The translations under genes were made by a program, and so were the position numbers. A stretch of 64,000 bases of DNA from NCBI RefSeq assembly GCF_964340395.1, contig NC_135568.1, forward strand, positions 16,419,776-16,483,775. The letters are read 5' to 3'. How positions within the stretch are numbered: the first letter of the stretch is position 1; each line of letters opens with the position of its first letter. The notes below the pieces were generated by a model. That model was not told the DNA's origin. It made no database searches and worked only from the letters and a program-made list of their open reading frames with translations. This document shows positions 9,838 to 20,841 of this stretch, piece after piece. Source of the stretch: Glandiceps talaboti. Its lineage: Eukaryota > Hemichordata > Enteropneusta > Spengelidae.

Positions 9838-10220
9838 TGGGCGGAACTCGTACAGTCCCGTTTCTTTACTTTATACATTATTTAACATTTAGTACGTACG
9901 CGAGTACGTAGACATGTGTGAAACTGCATGCGGTTTTACATTCCCCACCAGTACAAACAAGTCAAAGGGCAACCTCAATACAGGTTTTTACCTCTGGTTT
10001 TTCCTGGCCGGCGAAAAGGCAAGTTTTTTTTTCTTTTCCACATCCGAATGGAATGTTACCGATAGTTGCAAACTTACTATAAGATCATATAAGCTTAGTC
10101 TGTCTTTACGGTAAACTTGGTTCATCAAAACTTAAACAAACAATTCAAACATTATTTGACCAATCAGCTATCCCTTATTTACAAACATTCTCTGGAGTAT
10201 AGATCAAAGTGTTTGATTTG
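9838..10220. other. Remnant of the duplicated promoter-like segment
   Basis: GGGCGGAACTCGTACAGT...TACATTATTT (9840-9885) corresponds to 18243-18300 and 28766-28820, so this is an older piece of the same duplicated block. The remainder shows no gene. Confidence 0.5.
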
Positions 10221-10325
10221 TTGATTGATTGATTGATTTATTATGTATGTAATTATTTAATTATTTATTTATTTATTTATTTATTTGTTTGTTTGTTTGT
10301 TTGTTTGTTTGTTTGTTTGTTTGGT
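10221..10325. repeat. (TTGA)n/(TTTA)n/(TTTG)n compound microsatellite
   Basis: Successive tetranucleotide blocks: TTGA (10221-10240), TTTA (10255-10285) and TTTG (10285-10325). Open frames rich in Phe/Val/Cys here are artefacts. Confidence 0.95.
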
Positions 10326-10436
10326 TTGTGGGTGTTTGTTTGCTTGCTGTTTTTGATTTTTGTTTTTTAATTTTTGTTGTTGTTTTGGGAGTGTTAATAA
10401 CTTATCTGTTGTTTCCACTGTGCTATCCTGAGAGTT

Positions 10437-12015
10437 GCTGTCGTTTTACTGTCCCCTGGACTAGAACTAGTGACATTGACCGACTTATCCTCATTCTGAA
10501 TAAGTTCCAGAACATAGATCAAAATATAACAAGTTTAACTGTCTACCTCGCCATGTTGACATTGGTCACATTACTTTCTCTTTTGGTGTTGTGGTAGTAG
10601 TGTAAGTTTTTAAGATGAAATATTTTGTGCAGTGAATTACGACCAATGAAATATAATTTGTTGCCACTGTGAATTTTTTTCAAATATATAACCATGCAAA
10701 TTTAGCTTTTTTATAGAATGCCCATAAGGATACGCCGAATAAGATATATCCAACGTTAACATTTCATGAGAAATCATATATTTTCTGTACTAAGATTTTG
10801 ATTCAACTTCATATATTGAAAAAATGAAATTTAAGAACAACTAAACGTTTGAGGGCGCCGTCACTTGTGTGGTTGGGGCACCAAAGAATACATGTACATG
10901 TACAGTGACATACACATTGTTTGAACTCGAACCTCGTAACACCGTGGCATGTGCAAATGTTGTTGTTGGTTTTTTTTTAAAGATAAAATAAAATATACTG
11001 GCACAGCTATTGGAAAGAGGAAATATATGTAAGAATATATTTGTCCACAAGAACACGATAAATACACTACGCTCTTCGACCGAAATTCGTTTCGGGATAA
11101 AATGGTTGGGACTTGAAAATCAAATTCGTGTGGGTCGCTTTCGAGGAGCCGGGACGGTGTGTATGCTGGGATGGGATGGGGTGAGGGTGGATTGAGAATT
11201 TCAAAGTGGCCACAGACTATGGCAACATCGACATTGGAATACTTCCTTATATATTATCTATATACCGTGACCAGTAGACAAGTAGTCGTATTCTCGCATA
11301 CCAGATCACATATTTATGCTGACGCAACGCATGCGCAATAGGAAGGCAGGTACATTTTGAAGTAATGATGGGCGAACAGTTAGAGTGGCCGGCTTGGAAC
11401 CTACAGGTTGCGGGTTCGAGCCCCGTCGCTGCCGTTTGTTTCTGAATGGATAAAATCTTTGGGCAAGATTTGAACCACAATTATACCTTATTTAGTCAAC
11501 CCAGCGGTATAATTAGGGATCTGGTAGGATAGAGGTTGCTATGTGAGTACTTTAATCCTATGCGCTTATAGAGGCTGTAATGGATTTTATGTCCCCAGGG
11601 ATCCGGAGTTGATAAAGTAAAAAGGCCGTTGTGCCACTAGATCCGTGCCAGGGGTAATAATTGCAAAGTGGTTTGAGCACAGAGTGGGATAAAGATAAAA
11701 ACCAAAGTAAAACATTATTTTTATTGAACGGTGGCGTAAAGAGGTCTGTGATTTACCGTGACGATAAACAGTCGATGTAAATTATTGATGTTGGTGTCAT
11801 AGGTTGTGTTCCTGTTACCTTGTTCTTGTTATTTTATGTTTGACGGCGTTAGTTATTGATCGTTGTAGATAACATCGTGCTTAACTTGTTGAGACTTGAA
11901 TTGTGTCAGCGCTGAGCAATTCTTAACACAGCTAAAAACACTGCACTATATTGTTAGTCTCTAGTGATGGATATCATGCCACAGGATTTAAATCGATCGA
12001 CTCGAATAACACAAC
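10437..12015. repeat. Duplicated segment A, copy 2
   Basis: Same order as 3040-4090, interrupted by a roughly 230-bp stretch (about 10866-11095) and by the SINE at about 11.37-11.70 kb. Both are absent from copy 1, so copy 1 gives the pre-insertion state. Confidence 0.8.
11365..11700 (+). mobile_element. tRNA-derived SINE
   Basis: An A-box-like TTAGAGTGGCCGG (11380) and a good B box GGTTCGAGCCC (11413-11423) are spaced as in a tRNA gene. The acceptor and anticodon arms do not fold as a functional tRNA. The body (TTTGGGCAAGATTTGAACC, ATCCTATGCGCTTATAGAGG, CCAGGGATCCGGAGTTG) recurs at 15.6, 34.5/35.3 and 57.4 kb. It is absent from the paired segment at 3.7 kb. Confidence 0.75.
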
Positions 12016-12720
12016 AAAAAGCATTTTTTTACAAGCGAAAACAATACAGCATGAAGTTTCGAACATCTACAACACCATTTTCTCATTAGCATAGAGTATG
12101 TAAGATCCCAAATACAGGAGAAGTGAGATCATAACTGAGACTCATACTAGATTACTTATTCAATTCACTTACTACTGGTTATGTTGTCCAGTATATTGCT
12201 GGTAACATGATATCCTTGAAAATAAATACATTCTAATAACAAGGAAATGTAACATTGTGATCTGTTGACAAATTTTTACTTGCAGTTTACAGTCACTCAA
12301 TGTGGATACTAAATATTCCAGGGGAGATGTAAAATCTAATTTTCCTCATAACTTTGCACCGTGTCAGTACTATAGAAGTCCTGGCTACTAGATCATCATC
12401 AAACAAATCTGTGTTTATAACTTTGTTTATCAGTCATTCACATAATATATATTCTCCGAGAATCTGATTAATATTGTGTTCACCTTGGAATATATTTCTT
12501 TCTTGGTAGTTTATGGTGTAAAACAATAGCAAGAGAAAAGGGGGTTTCACATGTAGCCTGGTAACATGTATTACACAGGTATCAGAGAAGAAGTGAACCA
12601 CAAACACTGAAAAGTAATTTTTGATAAGACATGTAGTTCGTACTATAGCTATGCCAAGTAACAGTTCAATAGTTTGTACATGTATGGTAAATCAACACAT
12701 TAGGGGTGAGATCAGTAGGT
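12016..12720. other. AT-rich spacer, nothing recognised
   Basis: No reading frame with coding character, no inverted ends and no tandem structure were found on either strand. Confidence 0.5.
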
Positions 12721-13235
12721 AAAAAACTAATTCTTATAGTAAGGCCTCAGAACCCCTTCCCCATCCCCTTCTAACTAAATTGGTAAAATTGTTGCACACA
12801 GCACAATCAATTTCAAATCAATATGTAGTATTATGTAGTGCTATGAATACAAAGCCAGTATGTAGCGAGGAAAAATAGCTCTTTTATTGGCACAATAAAT
12901 GTATTTTAGTGCCATGCATAACAATTTTTCCCATTTTTCAATCTGACATTTTTAGAATTGTTTGTATTGGAGTACAAAATAGATTTCATTATAAAAGACC
13001 TCCTCTCACCCCACCCCACACTACAAGATGACACAATGCAACTCATGGCATGCAATAGCGAGAAGTCATTTCTAACAAATAACTGTTGCTTAAAGGTGGC
13101 CATGGTGCAGTGTTGTGACGCCATACTGTATGTATTGGATGTATCAAGAGACAGAGTTTATGTTATATTTGAATGTATATTTATAGCTATTTGTTTATGG
13201 TTTATTCTATGCACATACATTTTTTTTGTTTAATA
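12721..13235. repeat. Dispersed repeat, copy 1 of 3
   Basis: TAGTGCTATG.ATAC..CCAGTATGTAG.GAG and TTTAGTGCCATGCAT...TTTTTCAATCTGACATTTTTA recur at 44615-44890 (same orientation) and at about 41580-41870 (reverse complement). The family is probably a transposable element; its class is unknown. The open frame at 12958-13233 is not conserved in the other copies. Confidence 0.6.
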
Positions 13236-13990
13236 GCTCACACAGCGCCCGTAAGCGGCAGCATAGCGGCTCAATGATTAGTATGAATGTGTGTCCTATA
13301 TACTATGTGGTGGTTTTTTGGTGGTTTTACCCAAGGATGCATGGCTGTACAATGACTACGTATATGCCTTCTATGTACGAAGTGCAATCTCCACGCTGAG
13401 AGCACTATTTATGATATCATCGTGAGGCAGCCACTCATAAATGAATCTACCCAGCTGTGCGAGCTTAGGGGCTTTGGCCTAGTTGTGATATTAAATGTAT
13501 GGACCTTTAAGTACAGGAGCGTGGCTCATGATTTTGTTTAGTTGAAAACAAGGTGACCCCCCCCCTTTATTCACTTCATAAAAATGATGACCCCCCCCTT
13601 CTTTGAGTCCCAAATTAAGGTGACCCCCCTCTGATTTGGCCCCCCGCCGTAAAAACTGATCGCTCCCTAAGTGAGACCATGTTTGAGACTGCTTTTGAGA
13701 CTCTTAAGAGACTGTAATTGCAAGCAAACCTGAGATCGTCTTTGAGACGAGTAAATGGTGCAATGGTTGAATGAACACGTGTAATAGCTACGCGAACTCA
13801 TCCGAAGTACCGTCGATACCCGATCTCACGCGATCATAGAATTCGGGACGATTTTGAAAATATTTTGTGAGGTACACTCGTGATATCGTACACCATAAAA
13901 TTTAAAGGTAAGGTATCGCACCCTATAGTTACAGCTAGCGCAAGCATTAGCTACCACCGTAACGGACGAAAGCGACCAGCGAAGAGATCG
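13236..13990. other. Gene-free spacer with poly-C runs
   Basis: Several GACCCCCCCC-type runs occur between 13555 and 13650. The stretch TTGAGACTGCTTTTGAGACTCTTAAGAGACTG (13684) is a short internal repeat. No gene recognised. Confidence 0.5.
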
Positions 13991-14751
13991 CATTTATATA
14001 CGATGCCAACCTTCGGTTTAAAATATCCATTTCATTGTCCGACGTGATATCAATGCTGCACTTTGGACCATGCGTTTGGAAAAAACAAAAACAATGTCGT
14101 CTTTGTGGTTTGTTTATCGTCGTAGTTGCCATGGAGTTTGTTCCTTGTTAAATCAATGGTTGTTTATAATGGTAGAGGAAAGCGCTACAGTCTGAACACA
14201 GATAAAAGAAGTAACCAGTCTCATGACCATGCAATGCACTGACCGACCCATTTCAAAGACGTATAGTTTAATAGCTATCCTATTTATTTCACAACATGCT
14301 AGAACAAATGGCATTGTCAAGACTGAAGAGAGATAGCAAAGTCTCTTGGCTAGCGGTCAGAAAACAGCACTTTAAAAATCAACTTAAGCTATTTCCTTAT
14401 TATGATTGTTTGCTGTTTGTCAAAGATCCTCGAAGACCTCCTCGAAAAATGGTAGTCTCTCTAGAGATAGACACATATTTCTGTAAGGACCGACAGTGTG
14501 CTGAGTTGTCGCAACTTGTTGGTCAAAGACCGATTGAAATGTGAAGTTAAACCTGTTGTTATGTTATTTGTTAATTTTAGTAAAAGCGAGACAACTCTTG
14601 TACATGCGCTAAATTGTCATATTGCAGGCTTTGTTATTCAAAGCATTAAGTCTTAGTGTTTGGAAGACATGATGTCAAATGTACGTATTGTACAAGTAAC
14701 ATATATGTTTCAAAATGACACTTCCAATTTTAAATCAATGTTGAAATTATA

Positions 14752-14925
14752 CTACTTACGTTTATCACAAACTGAATCCCACCATTCATCAACACAGACA
14801 CAGGATAATGCTACGCAAGTACCGTGATCAGAGCAACGGTTAATAATGGAACACCACCATGAACCACCACTCTCAGAAATCATGATATTTACGACAGCAA
14901 AGACAATAGAATGATAAAACTCCAT
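14752..14925 (-). CDS. EGF-only secreted miniprotein derived from the TSP1-EGF family
   Basis: A 57-codon open frame that falls below common ORF length cut-offs. It starts MEFYHSIVFAVVNIMISESG (same signal peptide as copies 1 and 2), then GSWWC and a complete six-cysteine EGF pattern: C25-x5-C31-x5-C37-x4-C42-x-C44-x8-C53, ending VDEWWDSVCDKRK and TAG. The phase-1 donor AAAC/GTAAGT is kept (exon 14760-14925, 166 nt), so splicing may replace the last codons. Against copy 1 the TSP1 part is missing through two deletions of about 149 and 28 bp. Each alone shifts the frame; together they remove 59 codons. It has the EGF third cysteine that full-length copies lack, and lacks their extra penultimate cysteine. 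No Arg run remains. Either a functional EGF peptide or a decaying copy that is still open. Confidence 0.7.
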   Translation of the reverse strand: MEFYHSIVFAVVNIMISESGGSWWCSIINRCSDHGTCVALSCVCVDEWWDSVCDKRK

Positions 14926-14989
14926 CTTGATAAGTCGATATGTCGTATCAGATAAACAGTTGTTACTTTAGTGGCTGTGGATAGTGTTC

Positions 14990-15033
14990 TGCCAGGTTGC
15001 ACACGGTATTAGTCTGTACATACATATATATAG
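14990..15033 (-). promoter_or_regulatory. TATA box and leader motif of the EGF-only copy
   Basis: A CTATATATATGTA run on the minus strand (15023-15033) lies about 100 bp upstream of the ATG, followed by ACCGTGTGCAACCTGGC (14990-15006), the counterpart of the shared leader motif of copies 1 and 2. The promoter therefore looks intact, which argues against a dead gene. Confidence 0.55.
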
Positions 15034-15540
15034 GCACGTCCAGCAACTGTGGTGTGCTGTGGTTTACATAATCATAATACACGCGATTTGATTGGTTAAC
15101 AATTTTTGATATAGGTGAATTGCAACATATCCCACATGCTGGTCCTGTAATGTGGTAACTTCCACAACAGTATGTCGTGTTGTATTCTGTATAGTGAGCT
15201 ATTTTAATATTTTCATGCTATAAATATGGTAAGTTGAACAATAACTGTACATGTGTCGTTCACTCTGACATGTAGTCTAAGGGTGTCGTCATTGTTTACG
15301 CCTTGAGGAATTGGAGGAATCTCGGGTTTCATTAAAAAATGTAAAGTTCCGGGAGGGGGGGGGGGGTGTCAAAAACTCAGGGAGGAAGAGGAGGCTACTC
15401 AACACATACTAAAGCATAGAACATGTACAATTAACAAATGCTTTCCTTTGTGACTTTCACTGCAAATTTGAAAATTAGAAGGTGGAGGGGTAGGACTTTG
15501 GATCTAAGCCAATTTTGCTGCAATGTGATGTGAAGGTCAA
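15034..15540. other. Upstream flank of the EGF-only copy
   Basis: CGATTTGATTGGTTAACAA (15085) also occurs upstream of copy 2 (8631), so duplicated promoter-side sequence extends to here. A G run at 15353-15366. No further gene. Confidence 0.45.
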
Positions 15541-15865
15541 ACAGCTTAAAGTGACTCGCTGGCCGGGAATCTTCAGGTTGCAGTCGGTTCTTTTCAAACA
15601 TTTATTCTGACTGAAGCCCTTGGGCTAGATTTGAACAACGACAGTGCCCCAATTAACCAAACAGTATATAATTTGGCACCTGGTAGGATATAAGAGGATG
15701 CTATATGTGTATGCACTTACAAAGACTGCAATGGATTATGATTTAGATGATACCCCTGCGTTCATGAAATTATATTGAGCAGTGGTGCTGTTATACTGGG
15801 TTCCATGCAGCGACCTTGAACATTGAAAATAACTTCCGGGTAATAACTACAGTACTACGCATGCC
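15541..15865 (+). mobile_element. tRNA-derived SINE, older copy
   Basis: Related to the 11.4-kb SINE through GGCCGGGAATCTTCAGGTTGC, CTTGGGCTAGATTTGAAC and CCTGGTAGGATA. It is related to the 35.3-kb part through CCATGCAGCGACCTTGAACATTG and CTACAGTACTACGCATGCC. The B box is degenerate. The internal AACAGTATATAATTTGG is the intact form of the site that is filled with TA repeats and palindromes at 34.6 kb. Confidence 0.65.
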
Positions 15866-17340
15866 AAGAAACATGAGAAAACATGCATTGTTTTCGTGAA
15901 TACAAAATCCCTGGACTTTCTCTTCGGAATCCTACTGAAACCCTCATTTATAGACAATATGGTTTGGTCTATTTATACATCTCTTTAGTCAAGGTGTACA
16001 GACGTTTGATCATTATTTATTATCAAAGAGGTCAGTAATCTTTGGGACAGGGTTGGATATTCTCGACGTCGTGTTTAATAATTGGCAGTGGTTCAACTCT
16101 ATGGAACCTTTGCTATGTTCACTGTGTCTCTGTGATTAATTGAAACATGGCCTAAATGCGCACAGCAAAAACAAACAAACAAACAAAAACTAGCAATGAT
16201 ACAACAAAAAAGAAACAGTTATCAAATTGATCAAATTGACTAAAGACACCATATGTCGATAGTCTTAATCAATCATAGCTATTTTTTAAAACATTAAAAT
16301 AATTTACTACTTTTATTAAAGCCATGTCCCTGGCTATAAAGTAAACACAATTTGACATTTGATGGACTAACCCCAATCAGTTTTGACATAGTGGTTCAAA
16401 AGTTAGAGTGGACTGTACCTAGGTGTTGGGGGGGGGGGGAATAGGCGAGTTCTAGTGTTGTTAATTATAAATGAAAGTTGGATGGTAAAGGTACGTGGTT
16501 ATATACTATGAACCACCAAAACATTGTGTAGTGACGTGCACTAGTACTGTAAGATTTCCTAAGAAGATTTTTTTCCTCTAACGAAGATACATTTGACCGA
16601 TTCCGTAATCTATCCTAAAGCTCGTTCAGTAAATTAAGTGCACGACACACTATGCATATAACCTATTTAATACTTTGTGTGGAAATTTAAATTCATCCAT
16701 AGACCACGTGTGGTTGATATATCTTGTCTCATATCCAATATAATTTTCATTTTCATGCGTTCAGTATCTTTTTAGCATCAACGGGATTTTAATTTAATGT
16801 GTATGATTTTAGATTAGGACTGTCATTAACGATATACAGTAAGAGTAGTTACTACCAAACCAGAAAGACTAGATAATTTCAATTTCAAACTAAATATAGG
16901 AATCTGTATTCCTACACCAGATTTTAATCAGATTGATGCAACGGTTTTGCCAGCAGCCAGCTGCTTCCCACTCAAATCTACTAGGCTGATTTTATTAAAA
17001 TAATTTTTGGGATGAATTAAAAAAAGGGTAAAGGGTCTGGTTGACCGTGTTTGTTTAAAAAACATCACTTATATTGATTTTTTCTATACATTAAAACAGT
17101 GTTAAAAGGCCGGTATTTGCTTAAGTTGTCACTAGAGGGCGATATACAAGGGGAAATCTTTTCTTGACTCGCGCACATGCCGGTACGCCTTCAGATTGAT
17201 TCATTAACTGTAAGATACAGTCGTTGGTGGCGCTATTTTTAGATCCCGGCTAATCGTTGAGGTTGGGTCATTTAATAATGGACAGTTGTCACTTGGATGT
17301 ATTGGCTTTTTAAGTTGCCATGACTCCAAAAAATGTAAAG
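15866..17340. other. Gene-free spacer
   Basis: AT-rich sequence with a G run at 16429-16440 and no convincing frame. A motif near 17100-17160 (GGCCGGTATTTGCTTAAG..CACTAGAGGGCGATATAC) recurs loosely at 45570-45620, so both may be fragments of one old repeat. Confidence 0.45.
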
Positions 17341-18796
17341 TTCTCGTTAAAATCAAAACATACAAAATTTACATTGCACTGTGCTTTGTTGTTGACAACG
17401 TATTTGAAATTTGAAGTTTGCATTCTTAAGATATTGCCGAATTACCGGAAATAATCATTTATACAAATACCTCATGACTTAAAGTACATCATATATATCT
17501 GACACGTCTGAGGGCGCTGTGACAACCAATACTTGCTTGTAAATCAAAACCATGCACCTCTCTAAGAGAGTGTTGTCTTCCCGTCTGTACTAATTTGCTC
17601 AATAGCACATTTTTTAGACAACACAAATTTGAGCTACTACTAGCTAGGCAAATAGTTTTAACCCTGGCTCTTATCAGTTGATGGTTAGTTGAGTGTATAT
17701 TTTGATTATTTGAGTGTAAAAAAAGTACCCTTGCCTTGTCACACCATAGATTAATGAGAGCACATGGTCTTAATGTATATGATGTTAGAATTTCGCTGAC
17801 GTCGACGATATCATTATCACCGATGACGTCATCGTTTATTTACATCCAATCACATAGAAGATATTATGACGTCATTGGTTAATAATAGAAATGCTGACAC
17901 TTTCTTTAAGGAAGAGTTTGGACGATAAAGGCCAGAAGAAGGAAAGAAGGAAAAAAATAACACTTTCGTTCGGAGAGGTAACTGGCAAACCTTAAATATA
18001 TGTCTGTAGAGCTCGTGCTTGTGTGATCCGTTATAACACCAAGTTTGTATGTATAGTGTAGTTGAACATTCCCTTCAGTATAAGACGTAAAGAGAGTAGC
18101 GACAAAGGTGTGGAGCAACGGGAGACAACACAGTAATTCATTGATCGAGTTGACTGTCATGATGTCACGTGTACATGTCGAGTGGTTATTCAAAGGGCGA
18201 TGGTTCAAGTTGCACAATCAGTCTAGTCACCTCTCTCCGTAGACGGACGTAACTCGTACAGTATCCGATCTAGTTGTTTTTTTATTCTGTACATTATTTT
18301 ACTTAATTAATTTTAGTACGTCTAGATTTATGTAAAACCGACTGAGGTCCGATATTCTTCACCCGGTACAAGTCGCAAGGTTTCGAGACAAAATATTTCA
18401 CCTCAATATTTTTCAGGTCTTTTACCTCTTTCTTTTCACATTCTAATGGAATCATGAAATGTCGATAATTGCGAGCTTGTCACTTTACTGTAAGCACATT
18501 AGCTTAGTCTGTCGTAGTAAACTTGTGTTGTCGTTACCATGGTAACAGTCTGTATTATAGTTCGGAACACTTTTACATTAGTACTTCCTTGTAAATGAAC
18601 CTTGATTGTAATGTAATAAACGCCACTCCGTCCATGTAGCACCTGACTTTCCACCTCAATTGGCTTCAGTGTGAGTTTGTACGTTATAGTATAGTATAGG
18701 TGAGACGATTGTTCTCTGTTTTATGTGTTAATATTGTAGTCTTTTACTGGCGTTACGGTAATATAATATTAAGAAGAAAGAAAAGAAACGTACATG
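17341..18796. repeat. Segmental duplication block, leading partial copy
   Basis: Segments found here recur in the same order in the 27-30 kb block: TTTTAACCCTGGCTCTTATC (17656 / 27393), ATTAATGAGAGCACATGG (17751 / 27504), GAGTTTGGACGATAAAGG (17914 / 27975), TACATGTCGAGTGGTTAT (18173 / 28691) and GCTCATTAGCTTAGT-type stretches. The stretch 17350-17540 matches 26880-27060 in reverse orientation because the middle block is inverted there. Confidence 0.8.
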
Positions 18797-19140
18797 TACA
18801 TGTATATCAACTTGAAGGTTTGGTTCGTACTTAGTGAGATTAGTCTCCCCAAGGCATAGTGGTTCGCATAACGATGGTTGTTGTATCAGCGTAAACAGTT
18901 AAAACTAGAACAAAGTTGCTAATTTTTCAAATAACAAAAACGTATAAATGTATTAAAAGTGACATCAGAATTGACATCACATGTACAAGTATTTATCTGA
19001 ATGGTTATCTGAATCAAATTGGTGTAAACGTACGTTTAGTTTGATTACAGAGACATGCTGAAGAAGATGTGGTCACGTGATGATGGAACAGCAAGGAAAT
19101 TTGCTTTACTCGAATGCTTGAAATATGTTTCAAATCAAAT

Positions 19141-19320
19141 CACACACATACACACACACACACATATACATACATACATACATACATACATACATACATA
19201 CATACATACATACATACATACAAACAAACACATACATACATACATACATACATACATACATACATACATACATACATACATACATACATACATACATACA
19301 AACAAACACATACACACACT
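19141..19320. repeat. (CA)n/(CATA)n microsatellite in the 3' flank of copy 3
   Basis: About 180 bp, mostly CATA units with two CAAACAAACA breaks. The same position in the 25.5- and 30.95-kb blocks has shorter CATA or CA arrays, so one ancestral repeat has changed length after each duplication. All six frames here are artefacts. Confidence 0.95.
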
Positions 19321-19425
19321 GAATCTATACACACATGGAATTGCCTTGAACGAGAACTTTAAGAACAAAAAATTATAGTTGAGTATAAATTAAGGACATC
19401 GATGAAGAGTTGACAGACTACTTAC

Positions 19426-19780
19426 GTTTATCACAACAAGTATCCCACCATTCATCAACACAGCTACAAGATGACGTTAAAGGAGAACCGTGACCATGGC
19501 AACCAGGATTATTACAACCGTAGCGATAATCAGTAAGTGAATAAGGACAAGAACCACCACAACACTCTGTCGTTGTTTTATATCGTGTTCGTGTCTGTCT
19601 ACCATTTGTACCACACGGTACAGAACAGGAGGACCACTGAGTCCAGGTACTGACTACACAATTCCTTGGTGGCGGTGGTGGAGGGGGGCTTCGACGACGA
19701 CTACTCCATAAAAATCCATCACTTTCAGAAACCATAATATTGATAACGACAACGGCGACAAGAAAATGATAGTACTTCAT
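19426..19780 (-). CDS. Secreted TSP1-EGF small protein, copy 3 (first exon)
   Basis: Intact 355-nt first exon, phase 1, donor GTAAGT at 19425-19420. The start is MKYYHF at 19780; an in-frame ATG 42 codons upstream lies in what is leader sequence in the paralogues, so I reject it. The linker is FLWSSRRRSPPPPPPPRNC, with three arginines and seven prolines. TSP1 has SVPCGTNG in place of GTSG. The EGF-like tail is standard with twelve framework cysteines. Unspliced, it would end at KRK-stop. The closest relative by eye is the broken copy at 47.4 kb, which shares FLWSSRRRSPPPPP. Confidence 0.87.
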
Positions 19781-20239
19781 TTTGACAAGTCGATATATGA
19801 TAGTTAACCGTATCAAATAAACTTTAGTTGGTGTGTTCTGCAAGCTTACACACAGATAGGACCCTTTTTTGATATATGACACTTGTGTGACAGGCACTTT
19901 GTTCAAACTTTAATTTCGGCTCTTTTGGTTAGACCATAAACGGAATTGGGTCTGTCATGCTGGTGTAACGTTCTAGTTAATTGAGAATATAAATCACAAA
20001 CAATGAACAATGACTATATATTGTTTATGAATTGCAAACACGCACGTGTTCTGTACATCTTGGTAGTATACAGCCATATCACCAACCTCTCCGATCCCCA
20101 TCCATTTCCTGTCGCGAATTCGTTCAACCCGATCTCTACTCGACAAACAACTTGAGATACACACTTACACGTAAACCACAAATAGAAAAAAAAGTCTCTA
20201 GAATTATACATGTAGAATTTCTGGATTTCTCAACATAGA

Positions 20240-20778
20240 CCATGTCCCGGTGTATCAGAAAGCATGACAAACCTCCTGCATTTTATATAAACATATTTTT
20301 AGTACTTAGTAAGATTATCTTTGACGATATCGACAATTGTAATTGATGTAAAGGTCAGATAGTATTATCATCTATCACAGAATATTACCAAACGTTCACT
20401 AATCAAAACAAGCGATTATCATGATAAAAGTAATAAAATAAGGCTAGAAAATAATACGAATAACAAGAGTTCTTCTACGCCTTTCTATACCACGTGGTCA
20501 GCCCTAGGACTCAACGAGACAACTATCATACTGCGAAGGATTTTGTTTCACCTTTAGTATCTTTTAAAAAAGGAACGCGGAAACTAGATGATATTTGTTA
20601 CTCGTTCATACAAAGTTGTGCCTGAGGGCTTCATACCTACCCCCGATTGACTATAAATCGCCTTTTCGACACTATTTTGTAGTAGTTTCGTCTAGAAAGA
20701 ACCAATTTTAATGTGAACCATTTAAATAAAATGGCATACTTGATCAAACAATTGCATCATTATTAATTGATTAATTTA

Positions 20779-20779
<1 letters not shown>
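20240..20779. other. Block I spacer
   Basis: No gene. Partial correspondence with 31.87-32.05 kb. An AT-rich run leads into the TCTG array. Confidence 0.4.

Positions 20780-20841
<62 letters not shown>
20780..20841. repeat. (TCTG)n microsatellite
   Basis: About 15 perfect TCTG units. The equivalent site in block III (32.09-32.27 kb) is a TTTA/TTTG array, so different tetranucleotides expanded at the same place. Confidence 0.95.

Noticed and set aside
11370-11435. Possible tRNA gene with B box GGTTCGAGCCC
   Set aside because: Arms do not fold as a tRNA, and the sequence continues into a body repeated at three other places, so it is a tRNA-derived SINE.
14296-14544. 82-residue frame with basic N-terminus
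   Set aside because: The paralogous stretch at 7.25-7.45 kb is broken in this frame, so it is non-coding flank of the gene copy.
19130-19370. Six overlapping frames of THTYIHTY/CMYVCMYV type
   Set aside because: They come from the CATA microsatellite being open in all phases.
19426-19906. In-frame upstream ATG extending copy 3 by 42 residues
   Set aside because: The extension covers the transcribed leader and promoter-side region of the paralogues and has no similarity among them as protein; the signal peptide begins at MKYYHF.
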